Origin: Clostridium sp. KNHs205 | GTDB lineage: Bacteria; Bacillota; Clostridia; Lachnospirales; Lachnospiraceae | Direction: 5' to 3' | Length of the DNA: 64,000 nt | NCBI RefSeq assembly: GCF_000702945.1 | Contig: NZ_JNLE01000003.1 | Span: forward strand, 3,705,501-3,769,500 | In this document: positions 50,883 to 60,114 of the stretch, piece by piece | How positions within the stretch are numbered: the stretch's first letter is position 1 | Layout of the letters: the number at the start of each line of letters is the position of its first letter | Position numbers and translations under genes: made by a program | The notes under the pieces: model-generated | The model's database searches: none | Seen by the model: only the letters and a program-made list of their open reading frames with translations | Told to the model about the DNA's origin: nothing

Positions 50883-51560
50883 TTAGATTTGTAACGTTTG
50901 TATTAGATTTTGAAACATCAATTTCTGAACATCATCTGATGGATGTAAGCCATCATTCCTGCATCCATCACCATAAATTATATCTTCAATTTTCAAGTGG
51001 GTTCTTTGAAGATATTCAATAACATACTGGTAATTATCTATTATTGGTTTATTTTTTCTATTTGCTACATCACGTAAAACACTAACAACATTTTCAGTAT
51101 GATGAATTCTATTCGGATAATACTCATTACTATATACTGATGGTGTTGGGGTTAATATTGCTACCATTTTCCCTTGACTAGTCAATTTATCAATAATGCA
51201 TTCAAGATTAGTCTCTAATTCTTCCATGCCATTTTTTAATTTGCGGTCATTTAATCCCATGAACACTAATACTAAGTTATCCTCGTATGCTATTAGTGAA
51301 TCAAGATACTTATTTATCTGATACGAAAATGCACCTCCACATCCTTTATTTTCAATAGTGCATTCTGTATAAGTATCTTGTAGGTATTTTCCTAATAAGC
51401 CCCACCAACTGTTTGGTGCCACTCTACCAAAGAATTTATTTCCATTATTTTCAAATACTAGGTCTTCTGTTTCATAACTCATGGAACTACCTGCACCAGC
51501 TGCAAAACTATCACCAATAACCTTAATATGAATACCTTCTACTAATTTGTCTTTGTACAT
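50883..51560 (-). CDS. SGNH/GDSL hydrolase
   Basis: Esterase-type hydrolase of 225 residues with the four blocks: GDSFAAG (Ser), KGCGGAFS (Gly), FMGLNDR (Asn) and DGLHPSD (Asp, His). There is no signal peptide, so it acts inside the cell. The substrate may be an acylated sugar or lipid; it cannot be told. AAGGTG precedes the ATG. It stands alone between the LUD and ABC genes. Confidence 0.88.
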   Translation of the reverse strand: MYKDKLVEGIHIKVIGDSFAAGAGSSMSYETEDLVFENNGNKFFGRVAPNSWWGLLGKYLQDTYTECTIENKGCGGAFSYQINKYLDSLIAYEDNLVLVFMGLNDRKLKNGMEELETNLECIIDKLTSQGKMVAILTPTPSVYSNEYYPNRIHHTENVVSVLRDVANRKNKPIIDNYQYVIEYLQRTHLKIEDIIYGDGCRNDGLHPSDDVQKLMFQNLIQTLQI

Positions 51561-51723
51561 CTAGTCACCTTTATTAATCATGGGGGTACTTTTTAGTTTT
51601 TTTAGGATTAAAATACATGTGTTACAAATGTAATTAAATAAACAGAAATCACTTTTATGTTATATTTCAGCCACCAACAAAAACATCAAATTCCTATTTT
51701 ACTTTTTACTAATATAACAGCAT

Positions 51724-52431
51724 TTATTTCAGATCCTTTACCTCCAGCTTATGTACTGAAAGATATGCACAAATGAGTGAAGCTGAAATCAGTAAAACAG
51801 GGACTATAGAATTGTCTCGCAGAGTAAAATCACCAACGCTGCCATTCATAACTATGAACAATAAAAATGATGTAATAATTGCTGCTTTTGAAGATTTCAT
51901 TCCTTTACCGACAAAAAGTGCAATAAAACCAAGGGAAACAGTAATTATAGATTTCAAAATAATCTGTAAATAAAAACTTACACTTGCCATGTTATATCCT
52001 AAAAGAAAATAAGCTTTCATATTACCGGCTGTGGTATATAGAAGTGTATATATTAGCAGTTTACCAAGGAGCAGGGCACAAAAGGAAAACAGCCAGACAG
52101 CTAACATTTGTGAAAGTACGATTTTCTTACGCTTAATGGGATAACAAAACATCAGATTCATAGTGTTATTCTTATAGGGTGTAATGATAAAGGTCGACAT
52201 CATCGCCGCCGTATATATAAGAAAGCAAAGGTTCGTAAATAGTTCTATCTGAACAGCCATCGTTTCCATACCTGGGACTGCATCCGGTACTCCCGTAGAC
52301 TCATCATTAGCAATTCCAAGATAACACTGTGCGAACATAAATAATCCAATTAATGCAATGATAATAATAGCACTAACGATATATTTAGAGGTTTTGTTTT
52401 TTTTCCATTCTAATTTCATTAATTTCCACAT
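51724..52431 (-). CDS. ABC-2 type permease of a peptide-resistance exporter
   Basis: Membrane subunit of 235 residues with six predicted helices. It starts at the base after the ATPase stop, so both are translated together. Small permeases of this kind pair with BcrA-like ATPases and expel or block lantibiotics, bacitracin or similar peptides. No second permease follows. Confidence 0.88.
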   Translation of the reverse strand: MWKLMKLEWKKNKTSKYIVSAIIIIALIGLFMFAQCYLGIANDESTGVPDAVPGMETMAVQIELFTNLCFLIYTAAMMSTFIITPYKNNTMNLMFCYPIKRKKIVLSQMLAVWLFSFCALLLGKLLIYTLLYTTAGNMKAYFLLGYNMASVSFYLQIILKSIITVSLGFIALFVGKGMKSSKAAIITSFLLFIVMNGSVGDFTLRDNSIVPVLLISASLICAYLSVHKLEVKDLK

Positions 52432-53346
52432 TTATTTACCCTCCCCTGTTAACTTCAGAAAATAATCCTCCAAGGATTCGGCTTTTATATTCAGCTCATG
52501 CACTGAGACTTTGTTTTCTACAAAAACACGAGATACTTCTTCCGGTTTTATCTTTTTATCATAAATCCTGATTCGGTTGTCCTCAATAATTTTAATATTG
52601 TGCAAATTCAGTTTCTCCGCCAGCACATACGCAGCCTTCTTTATCTCTAGAGTAGAAATCTCAATATACTCAATGCCCATATCTGTTATCTCTTTCATTG
52701 ATATTTCTTTTATCATTTTACCATGATGTATTATTCCAATGGTATGAGCTATATTTTCAATTTCCGACAACATATGACTTGAGATTAAAATTGTTATTCC
52801 ATATTGCTGGCAAAGCATCGTAAGAAGATCCCTTATTTGCTTCATACCAGCCGGATCAAGGCCATTTGTAGGCTCATCTAAAATCAAAAATTCCGGTTTT
52901 GTAAGTATTGCTCTTGCAATGCCTAACCGCTGTTTCATTCCTAAGGAAAATTCCTTTACTTTCTTTTTCTTATTTTCCTCCAGAGAGAGCATATTAAGTG
53001 CCTGTTCTATACTTTGAGGACTATAGTATCCCATGTATTCACAATGAAATTTCAGATTTTCTTCTGCACTGAGGTCTTCATAAAAGGTCGGAAACTCTAT
53101 TATACTTCCTATTCTTTTCAATAATTCATAAGAATCTGGCATTAATTTCTGATCAAATGCAATAATCTCGCCTGATGTTGGTTTCCATAGATTTAATAAC
53201 ATTTTCATTGTTGTTGTTTTTCCTGAACCATTTGGTCCCAAAAACCCGTAAATCTCACCTTTTGTAATATGCATGTTCAAATTTGATATTATCAATTTAC
53301 CATTAACACTTTTTGTAAGGTTATTCGTAGTTAAAAGATATGCCAT
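52432..53346 (-). CDS. BcrA-like ABC transporter ATPase
   Basis: Energises the exporter. About 304 residues: Walker A GPNGSGKTT, Q-loop region, signature SLGMKQRLGIARAI, Walker B FLILDEPTNGLDP, H-loop SSHMLSEIE, and a C-terminal accessory domain. The start at 53346 has AAGGAG; the in-frame extension to 53385 lacks a site. Downstream of a two-component system in the same direction, which is the usual arrangement for induction by the drug. Confidence 0.93.
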   Translation of the reverse strand: MAYLLTTNNLTKSVNGKLIISNLNMHITKGEIYGFLGPNGSGKTTTMKMLLNLWKPTSGEIIAFDQKLMPDSYELLKRIGSIIEFPTFYEDLSAEENLKFHCEYMGYYSPQSIEQALNMLSLEENKKKKVKEFSLGMKQRLGIARAILTKPEFLILDEPTNGLDPAGMKQIRDLLTMLCQQYGITILISSHMLSEIENIAHTIGIIHHGKMIKEISMKEITDMGIEYIEISTLEIKKAAYVLAEKLNLHNIKIIEDNRIRIYDKKIKPEEVSRVFVENKVSVHELNIKAESLEDYFLKLTGEGK

Positions 53347-53441
53347 ACTTTTTCTCCTTTTTATTATTCCATATAAATATAGCATTCAGATTTTTCAAAA
53401 CTCTTGAATAATTCTTACGAATTTCTTTCTTGGGAATTTTA

Positions 53442-54368
53442 TTAATAATCAATCTTTTCCAATGTAAGAATAAATGCAGTTCTTACATGTGCTTCGCTTT
53501 CTACATGAATTTTTGCATTAATTTTCTCAGCAAGTTCTTTTACAATGGTTAACCCCAGGCCGTTGCCCTGAATCAGCTGATTTCTTGAATCATCCATCGT
53601 ATATAAGCGGTCGAAAATTCGTTCAGTCTCTGATTTATTTATCCCTCTGCCCTTGTCAATAACTTCAATAATAATCTCTTTTTCCTTCTCCTGTATTACC
53701 ACCCCCAAGTATTTACCCTCATTTCCGTAGCGAATTGCATTCGTGATTAAGTTATTCAATATCCTCTTTAGAGCATCCTCATTCGAAAACACCTGAATTT
53801 CTTTTTCCGGTATCTGAATATCTACCTGAAATTCATTTTCTATTAAGATCTCATAAAAATCAATAATGGTGGTACGGCAGAATTCACATAATTGAATGGT
53901 GGTTTTCGTCAGGTCTATATCCCCTGCCTCAATTTTAGCCAGAGTAAAAAATTTGTCCATCAATTCCATTAACTGATTGGTCTTGGCTGTCACTTTGTTA
54001 AGCATTTTTGCATTATTATTTTCATCCATTGTCATTATTTCAAGATACCCCTGTATTACCGTCAAGGGTGTTTTTAAATCATGGGATATATTGGACAGCA
54101 TATATTTCGATTTCAGATCCAGTTTTCGGTAATCTATCCTGACCTTCTGACTGACTTCTAATGCTCTGTTCAATTGTTCAATTAACGCACTGATTTTTTT
54201 CTCATCTGTAAATAACATTATCTTTTCATCTGTATCATTACTAAGAATCTCTTCTAAATCAGAAGTAATACCATGTAACTGTTGCAGAATTTTTCTTTTC
54301 TCAATCATTTCCTTGACAAGTATTGAAGAAATCAAAACCAGAGTTGTTAATAAGATATATATCAGCAT
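53442..54368 (-). CDS. sensor histidine kinase
   Basis: A 308-residue kinase with one N-terminal helix (about 2-18) and almost no outside part. H box SNISHDLKTPLTVIQ, N box NNLITNAIRYG, G boxes DKGRGINK and GNGLGLTIVK. Small intramembrane-sensing kinases of this type detect antibiotic through their ABC transporter. It starts 4 nt after the regulator stop. Confidence 0.93.
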   Translation of the reverse strand: MLIYILLTTLVLISSILVKEMIEKRKILQQLHGITSDLEEILSNDTDEKIMLFTDEKKISALIEQLNRALEVSQKVRIDYRKLDLKSKYMLSNISHDLKTPLTVIQGYLEIMTMDENNNAKMLNKVTAKTNQLMELMDKFFTLAKIEAGDIDLTKTTIQLCEFCRTTIIDFYEILIENEFQVDIQIPEKEIQVFSNEDALKRILNNLITNAIRYGNEGKYLGVVIQEKEKEIIIEVIDKGRGINKSETERIFDRLYTMDDSRNQLIQGNGLGLTIVKELAEKINAKIHVESEAHVRTAFILTLEKIDY

Positions 54369-54372
54369 ATCC

Positions 54373-55071
54373 TTACTCCTTTAGATTTCCAAATTTATAC
54401 CCTATTCCCCACACTGTCTGAATATATTTAGGTTCTCTGGGATTTTCCTCAATCTTTGTCCGAAGGCGGCTTATATGCACATTTACAGCATTTTCATCTC
54501 CAAAATAATTATCCTGCCACACCAGAGAATACAGCTGTGCTTTTGTATATACTCTCCCTGGGTTTTCCATTAATAATTTCAATATTGTAAATTCTTTAGC
54601 AGTCAATTCAAGGAGCTCATCTCCTTTGGTAACAGAATAGGTCTCAAGATTCAGTGTAAGTCCTCCCATGGACAGCTCTGTAGGTTCATCCAATCTCTGC
54701 TGTGTCACGTACTGTGTTGAACGCCTAATATTTGCTTTAATCCGTGCTAAAACTTCTGTCACTGAAAATGGTTTGGTTATGTAATCATCCGCACCAAGTC
54801 CAAGTCCCAGAGACTTATCTGAGTCCGTATCTTTCGCTGACATTATAATTATAGGCACGATACTTTGTGCACGAATAATCTTCATTACTTCCATTCCATT
54901 TCGTTTCGGTATCATAAGATCCAATAATACCAGATCAAAAGACTGTAATAAAAAGGCATCACAGCCTTCCTCACCATCATAAGCTACTATGACTTCAAAG
55001 TCATTGGCCTGTAAATACCCCTTTAGCATTTCGCTAATTTCTATATCATCCTCAACCAATAATATTCTCAT
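54373..55071 (-). CDS. OmpR-family response regulator
   Basis: A 232-residue regulator: acidic pair VEDD, phosphoacceptor in VLLDLMIPKRNG, Thr/Ser and Lys (PIIIMSAKDTD, YITKPF), then the winged helix ending NVHISRLRTKIEENPREPKYI. It leads the operon with kinase, ATPase and permease and should activate that operon. Confidence 0.94.
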   Translation of the reverse strand: MRILLVEDDIEISEMLKGYLQANDFEVIVAYDGEEGCDAFLLQSFDLVLLDLMIPKRNGMEVMKIIRAQSIVPIIIMSAKDTDSDKSLGLGLGADDYITKPFSVTEVLARIKANIRRSTQYVTQQRLDEPTELSMGGLTLNLETYSVTKGDELLELTAKEFTILKLLMENPGRVYTKAQLYSLVWQDNYFGDENAVNVHISRLRTKIEENPREPKYIQTVWGIGYKFGNLKE

Positions 55072-55140
55072 TCCTGTATTCCTTTATGTCTTACATGATT
55101 TATCACAATTTTTTTTGAATATTTGCTTTTTACACTACTT

Positions 55141-55169
55141 ATTGTACTCTTATGAATAGTTTAACACAA
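55141..55169 (-). promoter_or_regulatory. promoter of the two-component/ABC operon
   Basis: On the minus strand TTGTGT, 17 bp, TACAAT, about 70 nt before the regulator start. Confidence 0.5.
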
Positions 55170-55224
55170 GAAAAATAATGTGTGTGTAGGACTCTCCCAA
55201 TGATAAACTTAGATTTTCATTTCA

Positions 55225-55690
55225 CTAAATTAATTCTTCTATTTTTGAAACATCATCGATATTTACTTCTTTACCATACCTTAATAGAATTTTTGATTCA
55301 GAAAAAGAATTGACAATAACGTCACGATAATCATCATTGCGAAAATCAAAAAAACCTTTTATAAAACCTTCTCTGGACGCTATATCTCCTTTTTATGCCA
55401 ACATATTTTAGATCTCGTTAAAATCCTCTTATTTTCTATTTATGTCCAAGTGATTTAATTGTTTTAGTTATATATCCCTCGTAGTCATCATATTTCAGTT
55501 CCCCAAATAACGGATGGGATATTTAAATTCGTTCAATCGATTTTCTAAAGGTATTTTAACGCCTTTCCATGGATGAGGGTCGTTTTTACCATGAATAGCT
55601 ACAAAAGGACATTCAATACCTTTGGAAAAAATTCAACAGCTCCTCACTTGCACGCATTGAAGCAACTTCATCCATTAATTGCACTTCCAT
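55225..55690 (-). pseudogene. remnants of an alpha/beta hydrolase and a further frame
   Basis: Minus-strand frames, broken by shifts and stops, read LMDEVASMRASEELLNFF, then CPFVAIHGKNDPHPWKGVK, as in the C-terminal part of alpha/beta hydrolases, then a scrap DYEGYITKTIKSLGHK. From 55377 to 55225 another stretch (FIKGFFDFRNDDYRDVIV) ends in a stop; I do not recognise it. No intact gene remains. Confidence 0.6.
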
Positions 55691-55769
55691 TATTCACAAT
55701 TAATGCAATTATAGCATTTAATGGGTAATATTTCAAATTATACAGACAAAGAATTCTTTTCCTTTGAAA

Positions 55770-56816
55770 TTATTTTTTTACCTCAAATCTCTCCTGGATA
55801 TATTTTGCACTAACCTGGAAGCTCTTAATTGGATCCTTATCTACCCAATTTTTATGAGTTTCTAATACAACCCCTTCTACACCATTTTTGATAGCAATAG
55901 CCGAGAGTGTATCAAGATCCATATTTCCCGATCCCAGTTCAGTAGCATTTTCTTTCAGAATTGGTGTCATATAAGGACCAGATTTAGTATAACCCCGGTC
56001 ATTAATATGCCATAGTTTCATTCGGCTTCCCAGTTTTTCCATTAAAGCCGGAACATTGGCACCACCATCAGTCATCCAGTAACTATCAAACTCGAAATTG
56101 ACATATGCAGGCTCTGTTTCTTCAATTATTATATCGTAAGCCGTTTTTTCTGGGGTAACCTTTTGCAGTTCACAATTATGGTTATGATATAAAAGTCGTA
56201 TTCCTTCTTCCGACAGTGCTTTTCCAGCATGATTCAGACGCCTGGCAAGTTCTTTTACGTCATCTGAACTACTGTAATCAAATTTATACATACCAGTAAT
56301 AACAACAGTATCTGTTCCAAAATTTTTCGCTTCCTCGGCTATCGCTTTCGCATCATTCTCAATGCTCCCCAGGTCGCTGTGTATACTTATGACCTTTAAT
56401 CCGCTTTCTTTAATCAACTTGGGCCAATCAAGCTTTCCACCATTACCGATAGGCATTCCTGAGAACTTAGTCATTAGTTTTACAAGCATTGAAGACTTGT
56501 GAATCATAAAATCATTCAATTCGATAGAATCATAACCAGCATTTTTAATATTAAGTAATGTCTGTAAAGCATTATCGTAATTATTACACATTGTTCCTAT
56601 CATAATCTGCTGAACTGCTGTCCTGATATGTTCAGAAGCATTGGCATCCTTGCTGTTTACAACATTGTTTTGCTCTGCGCCTCGCTCTATTTTATGTGAT
56701 TTCACAATTTTATTAATCCGAATATTTTCTTTGATTTCATAACCGGCTATAAATATTGTCAAAAGCATAATGAACACTATGGTTACTTTTAATATTTTTT
56801 TCGTCTTACTTTTCAT
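55770..56816 (-). CDS. membrane-anchored sugar isomerase/epimerase-like TIM barrel
   Basis: Xylose isomerase-like TIM barrel of 348 residues. Landmarks are YDSIELNDF, VISIHSDLGS, YHNHNCEL (metal-binding His), NFEFDSYW and WHINDRG. An N-terminal helix (about 9-26) would anchor the enzyme outside the membrane, which is unusual because most sugar-phosphate isomerases are cytoplasmic. GAGGAGAGG precedes the ATG. Divergent from the TetR gene across a 10-bp operator, so it is probably under its control. Substrate unknown. Confidence 0.85.
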   Translation of the reverse strand: MKSKTKKILKVTIVFIMLLTIFIAGYEIKENIRINKIVKSHKIERGAEQNNVVNSKDANASEHIRTAVQQIMIGTMCNNYDNALQTLLNIKNAGYDSIELNDFMIHKSSMLVKLMTKFSGMPIGNGGKLDWPKLIKESGLKVISIHSDLGSIENDAKAIAEEAKNFGTDTVVITGMYKFDYSSSDDVKELARRLNHAGKALSEEGIRLLYHNHNCELQKVTPEKTAYDIIIEETEPAYVNFEFDSYWMTDGGANVPALMEKLGSRMKLWHINDRGYTKSGPYMTPILKENATELGSGNMDLDTLSAIAIKNGVEGVVLETHKNWVDKDPIKSFQVSAKYIQERFEVKK

Positions 56817-56868
56817 TTAAACCTCTCCTCTTCGTTGACTTTCCTCATTGGTACATTATAATAATATC

Positions 56869-56900
56869 AACATCTGTCTATTTTACAACCGACAGATGTT
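56869..56900. promoter_or_regulatory. TetR operator between divergent genes
   Basis: AACATCTGTC (56869-56878) and GACAGATGTT (56891-56900) form a perfect 10-bp inverted repeat. On the minus strand TATAAT near 56857-56862 lies next to it, so binding would block the isomerase promoter. Confidence 0.7.
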
Positions 56901-56929
56901 TTCAAAATGTCGAATTCAATGGAGGGTCT

Positions 56930-57502
56930 ATGTCAGAAAAAACAAATGCCAGTCAAAGGGTTATGTTAACAAAACGCTTGCTTCGTGAGGCTTTAATAAA
57001 CATGTTAAAAACCCGTAATATTAATAAAATATCCATTCGTGAATTATGCCAGGTTGCGGAAATTAATCGCACTACATTCTATAATCACTATGGAAGCCAA
57101 TATGATGTATTAAATGAAATTGCTGACATGTATATTCAAAACACGTCATTTACCGTTATGAATGACCTTGCAGCAGGTAAGAATATTGATGAATGTCTGA
57201 CTCAGGTCCTGCAATATATGAAAGATAATCTGGAATTTGCGAAACTTATATTAAATCAAGATAATTATGACCTACTCACCCACATCACAATCTCGTTACC
57301 GCAATTTGATCATATGGTCATTAAACATTTACCAGAGAACCTGGATTTGGAAGAAAAGAAGGCCATTGCATCGTATGTCCAATATGGAACAGTAAGACTT
57401 CTAAAAGAATGGATTCTTACAGACTGTTTGAAATCACCGGAAGAAGTAACTAGGTTAATTTTATATATTGCTGGAAGAACTATTGGTAATTGTTATAATT
57501 AA
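56930..57502 (+). CDS. TetR-family regulator
   Basis: A 190-residue repressor. N-terminal HTH: INKISIRELCQVAEINRTTF then YNHYGSQYDVL. The C-terminal region is of the TetR_C_7/DhaS-like type. GGAGGG precedes the ATG. It likely represses itself and the divergent isomerase-like gene. Confidence 0.9.
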   Translation: MSEKTNASQRVMLTKRLLREALINMLKTRNINKISIRELCQVAEINRTTFYNHYGSQYDVLNEIADMYIQNTSFTVMNDLAAGKNIDECLTQVLQYMKDNLEFAKLILNQDNYDLLTHITISLPQFDHMVIKHLPENLDLEEKKAIASYVQYGTVRLLKEWILTDCLKSPEEVTRLILYIAGRTIGNCYN

Positions 57503-57563
57503 AGAACCAATTAACCAGGTTAAATCTGTTTGTTAAACAATTAATCACATCGATTACCAAAAT

Positions 57564-57604
57564 ATAGCACTGATTACTCCTCTGTTATAGTTAATCAGTG
57601 CTAT
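57564..57604. terminator. hairpin between convergent TetR and MerR genes
   Basis: ATAGCACTGATTA (57564-57576) and TAATCAGTGCTAT (57592-57604), a perfect 13-bp stem. Short ATTTT on the minus strand only. Probably serves both genes. Confidence 0.65.
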
Positions 57605-57665
57605 CTCACATTGCTGATTCTAATAAAAATAATAGGTAATGATTACTTATGCAGAATCATAGGTA

Positions 57666-58625
57666 CTATTGTTCTGTACAATCTTCCTTTATACAAATCG
57701 GAAAGAAATATTCAACCTGCCTATATCCCAAAAAACTTGTAATATCAGGAGCGACAACATGCCACATGGTTTCGTGTCCTGATCTTTCGTCCAGCACAAA
57801 GCTTTGATGTTTTGTGATCCAATCCTTAATACCATTGTATGCCCGCAAAGCCTCATTGTAATCAAAGTCAGGCACAATTGCAGTCGCATACATGCCACCC
57901 TCAAAATCCACAAACTTAAAACCATTCGTATCAGCGTCTGTAACCCAATCCTCAACAGCATACCACCAAACAGGGCCATTATTCTCCTTATCCCACCACA
58001 TAAAGTCTCTCGGAAAAAAACGATCCTTTCTCTTTGCATCAAGTTTACCCCACATTTTATCAAATCTTTTATGGTTATTCCCCTGTTTCACACCAGAAGT
58101 CACCATTCTGCAGGCAGGTAATTCAATGACTCTTATATCCGGCTTTTTTTCGAGCTTTTGCGTTACTTCTACAAAACGGCCGATATTAGATGGTTTTCCA
58201 ATATAATCAACCTTGGTCAGATGATCTTCAACCACCTTCGCTTTATCAAACAGCAGTTTAATATGGGATGAATTATTGAAGTTTATTTCTTCAATTTCAT
58301 GGATAAATTCTAAAACTATCTCTTTTAGCTCATTTAAAAGCGTAACCTCATCCTCTATGCTTTGCACCTTTTTACCTAGGACTTCTAAAACTATCTCTGA
58401 GCCGGATGCGTTGAAAATACGCTGAATGTCTTTTATGCTGATGTTAAGCTTTCTCAAGATCAATATCTGCTCAAGTTTTGTTAGGGTAGTCTCGTCATAC
58501 ATCCGATATGCATAATCCTCGCTCCGCACACTGTGTATCAGTCCCATGTCTTCATAATAACGGAGTGACCTGGCTGTTATGTCATATCTTGAAGTTATTT
58601 CATGTATTTTAATCATATTTTCCAT
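57666..58625 (-). CDS. MerR-family regulator with GyrI-like effector domain
   Basis: A 319-residue regulator. N-terminal MerR HTH (ITARSLRYYEDMGLI, YRMYDETTLTKLEQI), a coiled coil (about 85-125) and a C-terminal GyrI/BmrR-like small-molecule domain (about 150-310) with many Trp and Phe (FMWWDKENNGPVWWYAVEDW). Such proteins activate multidrug genes when they bind an aromatic or cationic compound. Target not adjacent. A GGAAGGAA site precedes the ATG. Confidence 0.88.
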   Translation of the reverse strand: MENMIKIHEITSRYDITARSLRYYEDMGLIHSVRSEDYAYRMYDETTLTKLEQILILRKLNISIKDIQRIFNASGSEIVLEVLGKKVQSIEDEVTLLNELKEIVLEFIHEIEEINFNNSSHIKLLFDKAKVVEDHLTKVDYIGKPSNIGRFVEVTQKLEKKPDIRVIELPACRMVTSGVKQGNNHKRFDKMWGKLDAKRKDRFFPRDFMWWDKENNGPVWWYAVEDWVTDADTNGFKFVDFEGGMYATAIVPDFDYNEALRAYNGIKDWITKHQSFVLDERSGHETMWHVVAPDITSFLGYRQVEYFFPICIKEDCTEQ

Positions 58626-58695
58626 TATACTGTTCCTTCCCCTTTCTGCACCTTCTATACTATCGGTTTACAAAAAGTATAACACCTCCCCCAAA

Positions 58696-58800
58696 GGAAG
58701 AGTCAAGCTTTTAATTGCTGCCGGCTGAAGGAAGAGCCATGCTTTTATTTTGCTGCTGGCTTGGTGAAGAGCCATGCTTTTTAATTTACTGCCGGCTGCG
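58696..58800. repeat. three imperfect tandem repeats of about 35 bp
   Basis: The pattern GGAAGAGCCATGCTTTT...GCTGCCGGCT occurs three times with small changes, ending exactly where the ACR3 scrap starts. It may be a scar of the duplication. Confidence 0.75.
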
Positions 58801-58959
58801 GGAACCAATGCTTTGTTTTATTAATAAACTTCACGAGTAAAAGCATTACAGGAACCTCTGTTAATACACCTACCGTACAGGCAAGGACTACCGGGTAAGT
58901 TAGTCCGAATATAGCAATTGCCACTGCCACTGATAATTCAAAAAAGTCAGAAACTGCAA
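58797..58959 (-). pseudogene. 3' scrap of a second ACR3 arsenite permease gene
   Basis: About 160 nt align with 24253-24420 at roughly nine bases in ten, in the same orientation. It encodes the last part of ACR3 and has no start. Beyond 58960 the likeness ends abruptly. It is a relic of a duplicated or lost arsenic locus. Confidence 0.88.
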
Positions 58960-59055
58960 AATATTTGGGTAAAAGTATTTTGCCATACTTTCAACCGAAT
59001 ACGCCATTCGATTTCCAGTTGAGTTTGCTGTAACGTCTATATAATGAAAGTAATG

Positions 59056-59087
59056 AAAAAACCCCTCAAACATTTAAGTTTAAAGGG
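59056..59087 (-). terminator. terminator of the DJ-1 gene
   Basis: GTTTAAAGGG and CCCCTCAAAC pair over 10 bp with G-U pairs, followed by TTTTTT on the minus strand. Confidence 0.85.
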
Positions 59088-59096
59088 CTAATAAGT

Positions 59097-59663
59097 CTAT
59101 CCTTCTTCTTTCATACGTCCAAGTTGCTCCTGCAACTGTTCTTCTGATTCGAATATATTTAAATAAATGCACACAGCCATGGTAAAATCGATAAAAGCAT
59201 ATCCCTTGGCTGTTATTATATTTCTGTCTTCAACAACCCGGGCTTCCTTGTAATTTGGTCTATAATAAGGATCTTTAATCCCCAACTGCTTGATCTTATC
59301 TTCAGAACAGGATGTGGTAAAGTTATAGTGATCTAAAACACCGGCTCGTCCTAAGAATTGTGGTCCAAAACAGATGGCAGCAATTAATTTATTTGCCAGT
59401 GACATACGTTTTACCAATTCACAGACTTCATTTTGCTCGTTATTTACTTGTCCACCGGGTATAATCAACGCTTCAGCTTCTGTAATATCTGTTATTTCAG
59501 AGATTAATTTTTCCGGTCTAATGTAAAGACCAGACTGTGCTAATACGCACTCTTTCGTAGCTGCAATGGTTACTATTTGCTTATTTCCTGTATTTCTTAA
59601 GCGGTGTAATAGTAAAGTAATCTCGAAATCAGCCATCCCTTCATAAATATAACAAAGAATCAT
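59097..59663 (-). CDS. DJ-1/PfpI family protein
   Basis: A 188-residue protein with the nucleophile-elbow Cys in AAICFGPQFLGRAG and the early acidic residue (DFEITLL). The family includes glyoxalases, chaperones and proteases; the AraC-less, short form here gives no substrate. GGAG precedes the ATG. Single gene with a terminator. Confidence 0.88.
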   Translation of the reverse strand: MILCYIYEGMADFEITLLLHRLRNTGNKQIVTIAATKECVLAQSGLYIRPEKLISEITDITEAEALIIPGGQVNNEQNEVCELVKRMSLANKLIAAICFGPQFLGRAGVLDHYNFTTSCSEDKIKQLGIKDPYYRPNYKEARVVEDRNIITAKGYAFIDFTMAVCIYLNIFESEEQLQEQLGRMKEEG

Positions 59664-59724
59664 TGTCAGCTCCTTTAGATTATATGAAATATAATATATA
59701 TCTTAGATTATAATCACAACATAC

Positions 59725-60114
59725 TTAATCCTTGTCAAACATAGACTGCTTATACATCAATATTTTGCCGATAACCTCATCCATAAATTTAGAAACCTTA
59801 GGTATTGTAAAAGAACTTGGAGTATAACCTGGGGTTGGATACCTATTATAATAAATCTCTGATTTCATTTTTTCTATCATTATAGAATTATCCTCAAGGG
59901 AATAAAGGTCTTTAAGACAATGTTTGTTTGAGGCTTCCAACAAAGTCCAAAGTTCATCTGCGTTAATATATGTATTTAACAATATTGAATCGATCTCTGT
60001 ACAGTCTTTTAAATAAGCCCTTTGATAAATATCATCATTGGAAAGTCTTGCCGGAGTCCAAAAGCATCGTGTATTCTCAATATCAGTAATGATGTGACAC
60101 ATATAACCAAACAA
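59725..60114 (-). CDS. zinc-dependent phospholipase C-like protein, probably 5'-truncated
   Basis: The 129-residue frame begins inside a conserved-looking stretch: FGYMCHIITDIENTRCFWTP, like the His/Asp motif of clostridial PF00882-type proteins. The same frame stays open upstream to about 60166 (KLEKRYNSVNTDFL) without a usable start or ribosome site, so the first 70-80 residues seem missing. It may be a pseudogene; the family call is tentative. Confidence 0.45.
   Translation of the reverse strand: MFGYMCHIITDIENTRCFWTPARLSNDDIYQRAYLKDCTEIDSILLNTYINADELWTLLEASNKHCLKDLYSLEDNSIMIEKMKSEIYYNRYPTPGYTPSSFTIPKVSKFMDEVIGKILMYKQSMFDKD

Noticed and set aside
50883..53346. RiPP or lantibiotic biosynthesis cluster around the ABC genes
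   Set aside because: No modifying enzyme, leader peptidase or Cys/Ser-rich precursor was found; the ABC pair plus two-component system fits resistance alone.
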